From the NCBI RefSeq assembly GCF_002224675.1, contig NZ_NMPZ01000008.1:90242-154241 (forward strand): a DNA stretch of 64,000 nucleotides, in the 5' to 3' direction. This DNA comes from Segatella copri. Lineage in GTDB: Bacteria > Bacteroidota > Bacteroidia > Bacteroidales > Bacteroidaceae. Position 1 is the stretch's first letter. Each line of letters begins with the position of its first letter. The notes beneath the pieces are model-generated. The model was not told the DNA's origin and ran no database searches. It saw only the letters and a program-made list of their open reading frames with translations. Positions 51,828 to 59,371 of this stretch are shown in pieces. A program made the translations under genes and the position numbers.

Positions 51828-52844
51828 ATGAAGGTAAAAAAGTTAATAGTATTCGGGATGACCATGATGTTTGTATTGGCTTCTTGCAATCAACATCCAT
51901 CCTTCTCTTCCTCCCAAGAAGCGTTGGATGGATGCAAGAAGCAGCTGCAGCTTTTGAAGCAGAAGCAGGATGCTTCCATCGAGGAGCTTTCCTCTCTCAC
52001 CTCCACCTGGCTGGAGGTGCAGGATTCTGCCTACAGCGCTTTCGGCCGCGACTCTTCTCTCAACCTCAAGAGCCCGATGGCGGTGGCGTATTTCATGGTG
52101 TCGGATTCCATTCGGACAGAGATCAGCCGTCTGGCCTTTTCCAAGCCTCGCCAACTGCGCGAGGTGATGTATTTCAAGCAGCATACGGCCATGCAGAAGG
52201 AGAAGATGGAGAAGTCTGATATCTACCGGGATGCCGTGAAGTATTACGAGAAGCTGGATGATTATCCGATCTACTCCTCTCTTCAGGAGACGATGTCCGC
52301 CTATAGTAGTTTGCTCTCTTCTGCCAAGCCATTCAGACAGGGGGATGAACTGATCAAGTTCATCGCCTTGGAGGACAAGTGTTTCAGGAGTCTGATGAAG
52401 TATCTCTCTCAGGTGAAGCCGGAAAACCTCCAGCAGCTCACCGTTGCCACCACCCGGGTGTTTGACGGTCTCTACTCTTCGGTGGGAACCCAGGCTGATG
52501 AGGTGAACGACAGGACGATGCTTTATCTGAGCATGAGATTCAACCGACGCATTGTGCAGAATGCCTTGGCATGCAAGGACGATATCCTATCTAGGAAACG
52601 CCTGTCCACAGCGCAGAAAGCCAACTATCGGTGGATGCTCATTCAGCCGTTCATGGCCATCGATGACTACTCTGCAGCCGTGCTCACCAAGGAACAGGGA
52701 GAGCAGCTTCTTTCCCTCTCAGATGACCTGCCGGGGCTGCTTGAAAGGTTAGATGCCAAGAAACATGTACAGGATAAGGAAAACAATTTGACAGAGGTGC
52801 TGTCGGATTATTTCCTCAAATCATATCTATCATCCATACTTTAA
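51828..52844 (+). CDS. Lipoprotein of unknown function (338 aa)
   Basis: Not recognised. The ATG at 51828 gives a short lipoprotein signal peptide (LIVFGMTMMFVLASC, Cys20 region); an upstream TTG is less likely. The mature part is helical with a coiled-coil-like EALDGCKKQLQLLKQKQDA start. It begins a three-gene run with the 160-aa and membrane-protein genes that resembles the conjugation or mobilization accessory genes of Bacteroidota elements. Confidence 0.65.
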   Translation: MKVKKLIVFGMTMMFVLASCNQHPSFSSSQEALDGCKKQLQLLKQKQDASIEELSSLTSTWLEVQDSAYSAFGRDSSLNLKSPMAVAYFMVSDSIRTEISRLAFSKPRQLREVMYFKQHTAMQKEKMEKSDIYRDAVKYYEKLDDYPIYSSLQETMSAYSSLLSSAKPFRQGDELIKFIALEDKCFRSLMKYLSQVKPENLQQLTVATTRVFDGLYSSVGTQADEVNDRTMLYLSMRFNRRIVQNALACKDDILSRKRLSTAQKANYRWMLIQPFMAIDDYSAAVLTKEQGEQLLSLSDDLPGLLERLDAKKHVQDKENNLTEVLSDYFLKSYLSSIL

Positions 52845-52853
52845 TGAATTCAA

Positions 52854-53336
52854 ATGATCAATACGTTAAATGACTTCAAGCTTTTAGAAAGCGAGGAATT
52901 GAAGAATTCCATTGCAGAATTTCTCTTCAAGCTATATTGCAAGCTCCCGGAGCAGTTTAAGGAAAGTGCTTTACCTACCACCGAGAATGATGATTTCGTG
53001 GAAGTTGTCATACCTACCCGCAGGCAGGTGATGATGGAAGACCTGGTGGATCTGCTGGAGAAGAAGGTAGGGCTTCATATCCTTTATGCCTCGAAGATGA
53101 AGTTTGGCAAGCATCTCAGGGCTGTGGCTTATTCCACACCGGTGGAGGGCAGCATGTTCATCGTCCATCTGGGCAGTGAGCAATATGGAATACTGGATAG
53201 CATGACGGTTCACTTTTTCGACAGTGAAGAGATCATGCTGCTCAGCATTCATCGACTGCTCAGGGACAACACCCATGTGGAGGCAGAGGTCCTGGAATGC
53301 CAGAAGATGAACCAGATTCTCTCTCACTTCTTCTAA
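52854..53336 (+). CDS. Hypothetical protein (160 aa)
   Basis: Not recognised. Soluble, with a helical N-terminus (LLESEELKNSIAEFLFKLYC), a beta middle and a helical end. 9 nt after the lipoprotein gene. Confidence 0.6.
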   Translation: MINTLNDFKLLESEELKNSIAEFLFKLYCKLPEQFKESALPTTENDDFVEVVIPTRRQVMMEDLVDLLEKKVGLHILYASKMKFGKHLRAVAYSTPVEGSMFIVHLGSEQYGILDSMTVHFFDSEEIMLLSIHRLLRDNTHVEAEVLECQKMNQILSHFF

Positions 53337-53356
53337 CCGCATATAACTTCTAAAAA

Positions 53357-54091
53357 ATGGTGATGATTGTTTTAAAGGTGGTGTTGGCCCTGCTGCTGAC
53401 CCTGGTGCCTTTTGTATTCCATTATGTGATCAAGCCCAAGGCTTCCAGCTCCCCGAAGTGGAGAAGTTTCTATAGCTTTCTATCTACCAAGATGCCTTGC
53501 ATCAGAAGGAAGGCTGCCAAGGTGAAGGCATGGATTTCTTATGTCTATGGGAAGATGCACAGAAGCAGGAACGGAAGAAAATTCTTTATCTTGGTGCTTC
53601 TTGTCATGATGCTGGTTTTTCAGGTGGTGGATTATCATGCGGCAAGGCAGGCTTATCAGCTACTTGGGGAATCGTCTCTTCTGTCTGGGGGGATGAGTCT
53701 GACACCTTATCATATAAGAGTACCCTTTCTAGGTGAAGTCATGGTACCGGGTTCGGGAAAGCTCTTGGAGAGCCTTCTTTACCCTTTTCTAACCCAGGCC
53801 TGGGTTTATGTCATTGCCCTGGGATCCACTATGATGCTGTTTTCCTATAGGCTTGCCGACAGGATTCTTCTAAGGATTCATGCAAGCAGCATCTTACAGA
53901 TTTCCCTTGCTTCCGTAGCCATTCTGATGGTGGTGGTTTCCATGGGACGCTGCTTCCTGCTCTTTGAATTGCTCATGATGCTGCTCATGGCAGGCATCAT
54001 TTATCCCTTCCCTCAGCAGCCATCTTCACCCAGGGGTAAAGCAAGATGGCAGAACTTGGGCTCTGGGCAGCAGGAGAAGCAGGCAGCCTAG
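53357..54091 (+). CDS. Polytopic membrane protein (244 aa)
   Basis: Not recognised. Membrane segments at residues ~3-25, ~75-93, ~145-165 and ~180-220 (for example IVLKVVLALLLTLVPFVFHY and FFILVLLVMMLVFQVV), with basic loops. It ends 87 nt before the winged-helix gene. Position beside the mobilization genes suggests an element-encoded membrane function. Confidence 0.65.
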   Translation: MVMIVLKVVLALLLTLVPFVFHYVIKPKASSSPKWRSFYSFLSTKMPCIRRKAAKVKAWISYVYGKMHRSRNGRKFFILVLLVMMLVFQVVDYHAARQAYQLLGESSLLSGGMSLTPYHIRVPFLGEVMVPGSGKLLESLLYPFLTQAWVYVIALGSTMMLFSYRLADRILLRIHASSILQISLASVAILMVVVSMGRCFLLFELLMMLLMAGIIYPFPQQPSSPRGKARWQNLGSGQQEKQAA

Positions 54092-54177
54092 GGTTTTCGG
54101 GAAGCTTATATCACATATTTATATTCTATCTAGTAGTTTTTCTAAGTTCAAACATTATATCCAAAAGTTATAACCAA

Positions 54178-54552
54178 ATGGTAAAAGAAAATATAACCAC
54201 TTCAGAGCTTCACGGCAAGAAGGATGGTTTCGTTATCAGAATGTCGTCAGAGCTCATGGCTTATCTTTGCAACGACTATGCTTATCGCAATCCCAACAGA
54301 TTCTCCCGCCTAAAGGCCTTGCAGGATCTGCTCATCCGCTATCAGGAGGCTAAGCAGTCTTCTTCTCAAATGAACGTCAACATAGCCCAGCTTATCAAGG
54401 CCTGGGGATGGAGCCGTCCTTCGGTGCTGGCTTTTGTGGAGCAGCTCGAGAAGTTGGAGGTCCTGGAGGTATGCAACATGGTAATCAGCAAGGTCGTTCA
54501 TCTGAAGCCTGGTCTCTTTAGCCCGGCTCTCTCTCCCTCTGACAGCATGTAG
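54178..54552 (+). CDS. Winged-helix accessory protein next to the relaxase
   Basis: 124 aa from the ATG at 54178 (MVKENITTSELHGKKDGFVI); the longer frame opened at 54046 overlaps the membrane-protein gene. The C-terminal half looks like a winged helix (NIAQLIKAWGWSRPSVLAFV, LEKLEVLEVCNMVISKVVHL), and the N-terminal half is helical with RMSSELMAYLCNDYAYRN. It sits just before the probable oriT and the relaxase gene, where Bacteroidota mobilization elements usually encode a DNA-binding accessory protein. Confidence 0.7.
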   Translation: MVKENITTSELHGKKDGFVIRMSSELMAYLCNDYAYRNPNRFSRLKALQDLLIRYQEAKQSSSQMNVNIAQLIKAWGWSRPSVLAFVEQLEKLEVLEVCNMVISKVVHLKPGLFSPALSPSDSM

Positions 54553-54659
54553 CTTCCATAGTCAGCCTTCTTTCCAGAAAGGATTTTAAGCGTTAATTTT
54601 GTTCTCGGCTTCGGCCAGGTGCCTTCCAGTTTGAGATCAACTGCCCTACAATAGGGTAC

Positions 54660-54851
54660 GTTTTTCCAGGTGGGCGCTTGCGCCGTAAGCCCTTTTTTCA
54701 ACATCAGGGGGGAGCCTAATACCAAGTTTGTGACCAAACATGTTTCAAACACCCCTGTTTCAGGGGGACTTCGTGCGGCAAGCCGTGTTTTCATTAGGCT
54801 CAGGGACTACTTCCCTAAGAACCCTTTATTCCCCCTTAAAATTCAGTTTTT
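54660..54851. other. Probable origin of transfer (oriT) region
   Basis: Several inverted repeats lie directly before the relaxase gene: GAGCCTAAT (54712-54720) with ATTAGGCTC (54793-54801), GTTTG-TGAC-CAAAC (54726-54739) and CCCCTG-TTT-CAGGGG (54752-54766). Nested stems next to a mobV-type gene are the usual oriT layout. The nick site cannot be placed from this sequence. Confidence 0.6.
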
Positions 54852-56381
54852 ATGGCTAAGCAAGTATTGGACGTACATGCAGGTAAAGGCATGACCACTT
54901 CCCAGAGCAACGAGCATCTGCGTAATGCCAACACTGGCGAAAGATTGAAGAAGTGGAGTGGCAATTATGATCCATCCCGGGAAAAGCTCAACTTTGAAGT
55001 GGGGCCGGGAGGCATCATCGTGCCGGTAGACAAGAAGTCTTCCATTCCCTCAAGAATCAAGAAGATATTGAAGCAGCGGGGGGTATTAGACCCCAATAAG
55101 GGTTTGCCGGAGGCCAGATACAGGACTGTGGCAAACATCATTTTGGGCGGTTCCAGAGACCAGATGCACCGCCTGGCGTTTGGTTCTCAAGAGGTGAATC
55201 TGGAACCTGGTTCTGACAATGCGCATATCAGGAGAATGCCTGAGATTGAATCCTGGGCATTGGATATGTATAAATTTATGAGTAAAAAATATGGTGAAAA
55301 GAATATCGCCGCCTTTATAGTCCATCTGGATGAGAAGAATCCCCATATTCATTGTACGCTTCTTCCTATTACCGAGCAGAATAAGTTTTCATGGCGAAAG
55401 GTGATGGTGGGAGAGGAAAACAGCAAGATGGCGTATAGCAGGAGGATGACCGAACTTCACAATGAAATCTCCCAGATCAATCTCTCCTATGGTTTGGAAC
55501 GTGGTGACAGGGTGGCTGAAACCGGAGCCAGGCATCGTACCATCGAGCAATATCATCAGGAGTTGAGAAAGAAGCTCCAGCAGGAAAACGAGCAGCTCTC
55601 TGAGACCATTGAGGGTAACCAGGGGGTTATCCAAAAGCAGCAGGCTACCTTGAGTGGTTTGGAGAAGGACATCAAGCATGCCACAGCCCGCTTCAAGGCT
55701 CTTCAGACCATGATTACCAATTTGGAGTCTAAGAAGAGCAGGTTGTTGGAGGAGGTCGAACAGCTCAATCAAGACCGTGAATCGGGCAAGATCAGTGCTG
55801 AGGAGGCAAAGGCGCGTCTTGAGAAGATACACAGTGAACTTCGGGAAGTGGATGAGAAAATTGCCGACAAGACTCAAAAGCTCCATACGGCAGAGAGCCA
55901 GCTTGACCAGTTGCAGTCAAAGACCCACTCGGCAGAGAAGAAGTTTGAGGAGGTTCAGCAAAAGCTTCAGAAGGAGGTTCCTTCTCTCAGCAAGACTACC
56001 GTCAAGGAGATGCAGCAGATGGGCTACATGATGATGGCTACAGATGCCAAACGTCGGGCTGCAAAGTATAATGACTTCCTTTCCTCACTTCCTTCTGATC
56101 ACAGAGATGTGGCGCTCCGGGCAGGAGATATTCTCTTTGATGGTTCCATAGCAGAAACCATCATGGACTGTGCTGCTCAGGTTACTTCCATCGCGGCTGC
56201 TCTTTATCTGGGCTATCTGGATGCTGCCACCAGGATCTCTCAATCCGGTGGTGGGGGTGGAAGCCCTGGTACTGGATGGGGCAAACGGGATGATGAGGAT
56301 GACCTGGCTTTCCGTCAGCGTTGTTTCTTCATGGCCCTTCACATGATGCGCCCTGCACAGAAGCAGCAGAGAAAGCGATAG
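54852..56381 (+). CDS. MobV-type (Pre/Mob) relaxase
   Basis: 509 aa. The HUH motif is FIVHLDEKNPHIHCTLLP near residue 155, as in MobV relaxases, and the N-terminal VLDVHAGKGMTTSQSNEHLR contains the first motif. A long coiled coil occupies ~210-370 (for example LQQENEQLSETIEGNQGV). The C-terminal end is Gly-rich and basic. The relaxase nicks oriT and pilots the strand in conjugal mobilization. With SSB, RadC and SLOG cargo this marks the region as an integrative mobilizable or conjugative element. Confidence 0.88.
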   Translation: MAKQVLDVHAGKGMTTSQSNEHLRNANTGERLKKWSGNYDPSREKLNFEVGPGGIIVPVDKKSSIPSRIKKILKQRGVLDPNKGLPEARYRTVANIILGGSRDQMHRLAFGSQEVNLEPGSDNAHIRRMPEIESWALDMYKFMSKKYGEKNIAAFIVHLDEKNPHIHCTLLPITEQNKFSWRKVMVGEENSKMAYSRRMTELHNEISQINLSYGLERGDRVAETGARHRTIEQYHQELRKKLQQENEQLSETIEGNQGVIQKQQATLSGLEKDIKHATARFKALQTMITNLESKKSRLLEEVEQLNQDRESGKISAEEAKARLEKIHSELREVDEKIADKTQKLHTAESQLDQLQSKTHSAEKKFEEVQQKLQKEVPSLSKTTVKEMQQMGYMMMATDAKRRAAKYNDFLSSLPSDHRDVALRAGDILFDGSIAETIMDCAAQVTSIAAALYLGYLDAATRISQSGGGGGSPGTGWGKRDDEDDLAFRQRCFFMALHMMRPAQKQQRKR

Positions 56382-56422
56382 AGTTTAGATTCAGGTTCTT
56401 GCCTTTTGGATGATGAATCATT

Positions 56423-56486
56423 AGATAGTTGTTCGGCTTGGGAGATGTATGGTCATCTTTCATGCCGAACAGCTATCTGTTTTTTG
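56423..56486 (+). terminator. Terminator downstream of the relaxase gene
   Basis: AGATAGTTGTTCGGC (56423-56437) pairs with GCCGAACAGCTATCT (56464-56478), followed by GTTTTTT. Confidence 0.75.
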
Positions 56487-56537
56487 CCTCTTGTAAGTAG
56501 AAAAGGTATTAGGCAAGATGTTGGTAGTCTTTTGGGT

Positions 56538-56614
56538 ATGTCAAGTGAACTGTGTCATGCAGCATAACTCTGTACTGGTAAGAGAACAGCTGGGGGACAC
56601 AGTTCACTTGACAT
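56538..56614. repeat. 19-bp perfect inverted repeat
   Basis: ATGTCAAGTGAACTGTGTC (56538-56556) and GACACAGTTCACTTGACAT (56596-56614) are perfectly complementary around 39 nt. The right arm is framed by GGGGG and CCCCC. The arms look like transposon ends or a recombination site. No transposase is encoded nearby. Confidence 0.7.
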
Positions 56615-56724
56615 CCCCCACTTATCTTCCTAATTTACATGCTGATGTTTATCAAGAAAGAACAGAAGCTGCCTACCAAATATTCCATTGATTTAAGCGG
56701 ACTGGTTTAAAGGAGCTCAGTATT

Positions 56725-56757
56725 AAAAGAGAGTCTGTTTTTTACGGACTCTCTTTT
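56725..56757. terminator. Bidirectional terminator before ATPase 2 stop
   Basis: AAAAGAGAGTC / GACTCTCTTTT hairpin with A- and T-rich flanks on the two sides, 45 nt beyond the stop of ATPase 2. Confidence 0.7.
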
Positions 56758-56801
56758 GATTGCTCACTGATACCGGGCGGCAGAGACTACCGAAAATTGT
56801 T

Positions 56802-58103
56802 TCAGATGTATGTTTCCAAATATCCTCTTGCTCCATATAATGGTACATTGGTAATATCGTCCTGTTCCCGATAGTCGCTCATCGAAAAGCGCAAGCCTTT
56901 CATGCCGGGATATTTGGCTATAGTCGCTTTCAAAGACTTTGACTGTAGATTCTCCTCAGCCTTCACTTCTACCGGTATGACCTGCATTCCTGCCTGAATG
57001 ACAAAGTCAAGTTCCAACTGGCTGTTTTCCTTACTATAATAATATATAGGAATCTGGCGCAGCGATTCCAGCTGACAGCAAACGAAGTTTTCCGTAAAAT
57101 CACCCTTCCCGGTATTGTCATTGCTAGGCAGCAGAAGTAAGGCTGGTGGTGTTTTACTCATAGCCCCCAGCAGTCCACAATCCAAGAGATACAATTTGAA
57201 GGCACTGATGTCCTCATGAATCTTCAGAGGAAGCCCCAAAGTCTTCACCCTACTGATTTTATATACCAGTCCTGCATCTATAAGCCATTGGATGGCCAAC
57301 TCATAATCCTTAGCTCTGGCACCTTGTTTTACAACACCATAGATAAACTTTTTATTCTCTTTGGCTAGTTGGGAAGGGATGGAGTTCCATATCTGGTTGA
57401 TTCTTACTACCTGCTCTTTTGGGGCATGCTTGGAAATATCTTTTTCGTAGGCCCGAATAATTTCTTCCTGCACTTCCCTTACGGCATTTGCATCATTGGT
57501 CTCTATGAACTTATTTACAGCTTCGGGCATACCGCCAACAAGGTAATATTCACGAAGATGCTGAATATAGAGTGTTCTAAGCGATTTTACCACATCCCAC
57601 ATTCCATGCTGCAGCAGATCCATGCGCTGCTTGAAACCGCGTGCCCACAGAAACTCCTCGAAAGTCATCGGATACATTTCCAATGTGTTAACCTTTCCCA
57701 CAGGATAAGATTCTCCCTGGTGAAGAGCCAAGCCGAGAAGGGAACCGGCTACTGCCACATGATACTCCCGTGCATTTTCACAGAAATACTTCAACGAGGC
57801 AAGTCCACGATGCAACTCCTGTATTTCATCCATGATGATGAGGGTCTTGCCGGCTTCTATATTAACACCTGTAATAGCTCCGATGGTGAGAAGGATGCGA
57901 TCTATATTATAGTCTGAAGCAAACAAATCCCTAGCCATGGCATTGTTGTCACAGTTTATATAGGCCACATTTTCAAACTCACGTTGCCCAAATTCCTTCA
58001 AGATATAAGTTTTGCCAACCTGTCTTGCTCCCAACAGAATAAGGGGTTTTCTATCCTCTCTGTTTTTCCAAGCAATGAGGTCTTGCATGATAAATCTTTC
58101 CAT
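56802..58103 (-). CDS. AAA ATPase with DUF4143 domain (ATPase 2)
   Basis: 433 aa, related at a distance to ATPase 1. Walker A: LLGARQVGKTYILKEFG near residue 21; Walker B: TLIIMDEIQELHRGLA near 88; AVAGSLLGLALHQGESYPVG near 113 is the sensor region. The C-terminal end has QLELDFVIQAGMQVIPVEVK, the D...EVK pattern. The gene is preceded by its own 33-bp-phased repeats, unrelated in sequence to those of ATPase 1. A -7 box (TATTTTTG) is at 58123-58130. Function unknown; the family is often annotated only as ATP-binding. Confidence 0.87.
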   Translation of the reverse strand: MERFIMQDLIAWKNREDRKPLILLGARQVGKTYILKEFGQREFENVAYINCDNNAMARDLFASDYNIDRILLTIGAITGVNIEAGKTLIIMDEIQELHRGLASLKYFCENAREYHVAVAGSLLGLALHQGESYPVGKVNTLEMYPMTFEEFLWARGFKQRMDLLQHGMWDVVKSLRTLYIQHLREYYLVGGMPEAVNKFIETNDANAVREVQEEIIRAYEKDISKHAPKEQVVRINQIWNSIPSQLAKENKKFIYGVVKQGARAKDYELAIQWLIDAGLVYKISRVKTLGLPLKIHEDISAFKLYLLDCGLLGAMSKTPPALLLLPSNDNTGKGDFTENFVCCQLESLRQIPIYYYSKENSQLELDFVIQAGMQVIPVEVKAEENLQSKSLKATIAKYPGMKGLRFSMSDYREQDDITNVPLYGARGYLETYI

Positions 58104-58154
58104 ATATTGCTTTTTTTACTGCAAAAATACTGAAAATTAATGAAATAGCAAAAT

Positions 58155-58250
58155 ATATCACATTTTTATGAGGGACTTTTTGAAAGATTAACACACTTTT
58201 ATGAGGGACTTTTGTGACTATCCGTACATTTTTATGAGGGACTTTCTGCT
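58155..58250 (-). repeat. 33-bp-phased direct repeats upstream of ATPase 2
   Basis: TTTTATGAGGGACTTT occurs three times, with its ATG at 58168, 58201 and 58234: exactly 33-bp steps. It lies behind the gene's promoter as in ATPase 1, with a different sequence. Confidence 0.85.
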
Positions 58251-58390
58251 TTTTGTTGTCTTAGCAGCCTTTCATTGGTCAATAATTCAGTTCAGGTCTG
58301 GTTGCTTTTAAGTTTCAGGTTAACAAGAAGACTCAAAACCACATTTCTGTTTATTTGCAGGTATGTGGCTTTGAGTCTTTTCGTATTTTA

Positions 58391-59239
58391 CTATTTGAGC
58401 AGCAGTACAGATGTGGCGTTGGATATTTCCGTGGTTATTCTGTTTACTGTATCGTACATCAGCTTGTTGAGCTTGTCATCATGACTGGTCTTTTTCTCCG
58501 GGTGAAGTTGCTCTACCTTTTGGTTGTAGAACTCTGCCCATTCCTGTGCCCAAGCGAAGAGCTGCTCATCTACTGGTTCCAGGTTATGTTCATTGCTTCT
58601 CTTTTTGAGTTCCAGCAGGTGGGCGATCTTTGCTTTCATGTCAGTATCCTCTACGGTGGCTTCCACCAGTTCTGTGAATCTTACAGGAGGAATGGTGCCT
58701 TTGTCAGACAACCATTTACATACAAGGATACCTCTGAGGTAGTAGAGGAATCTCTTCAATGGCAGTCCATAGTCCTTGATGTATCTGTCATTATGCTTCT
58801 TGTAGATATGGTTGTAGTGGAACATGGCTTTCTCCTTGTTGAAATATTGATTTTCCATTTGGCGGATCTCGTTGATGAACGTTTCGTCCGTTTGGTAGAT
58901 GATAGGAGAGTGGAGCCATTCAATGAGTGAAGGATTGGAGCTTTTGAAGAGGCGCAGGGCTTCCTTCAGATCCCAGCTGGACATGTCTGTTTCATCAGGG
59001 AACATCTGCTCGATGGTATCTTTTTGCTCTTCGATATGGAAGTACCACTCTGGTTCATGGACATAGATGAAGCATACATCCCAATCGCTGTCAGGAGATA
59101 AGAAGCCCCATGCCCTGCTGCCGGATTCTACGGCATACAGTATCTTGATGTGGTGTTGCTCCTCGATTTCCCGAAGGTGTTTGCTGATTCTTTCCTGGCT
59201 AGCGTACTGCTCTGCCTGATTATTGTTTTGTTCCATCAT
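58391..59239 (-). CDS. RlaP-like predicted nucleotidyltransferase
   Basis: 282 aa. The nucleotidyltransferase signature SGSRAWGFLSPDSDWDVCFIYV near residue 40 (shown here as GSRAWGF and DSDWDVCFIYV) contains the two metal-binding Asp and fits the COG3541/RlaP family. A helical C-terminal domain follows. RlaP proteins have been linked by neighbourhood to RNA repair. It stands alone here. Activity is predicted from motifs only. Confidence 0.78.
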   Translation of the reverse strand: MMEQNNNQAEQYASQERISKHLREIEEQHHIKILYAVESGSRAWGFLSPDSDWDVCFIYVHEPEWYFHIEEQKDTIEQMFPDETDMSSWDLKEALRLFKSSNPSLIEWLHSPIIYQTDETFINEIRQMENQYFNKEKAMFHYNHIYKKHNDRYIKDYGLPLKRFLYYLRGILVCKWLSDKGTIPPVRFTELVEATVEDTDMKAKIAHLLELKKRSNEHNLEPVDEQLFAWAQEWAEFYNQKVEQLHPEKKTSHDDKLNKLMYDTVNRITTEISNATSVLLLK

Positions 59240-59311
59240 TTCTTTCTTTTTAATCTATTAGTATTATATGAATGTACATTTACTGATACATATATTACTT
59301 ATTTTTAGGTA

Positions 59312-59342
59312 TTGTGAACAATTTAATTTTGTCGTATCTTTG
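59312..59342 (+). promoter_or_regulatory. Promoter of the TonB receptor operon
   Basis: TTG (59312-59314), 20 nt, TATCTTTG (59335-59342), 29 nt before the ATG. A textbook match for the Bacteroidota pattern. Confidence 0.65.
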
Positions 59343-59371
59343 CACCCAAAAAAATAAGTTAAAAGTTTAGT

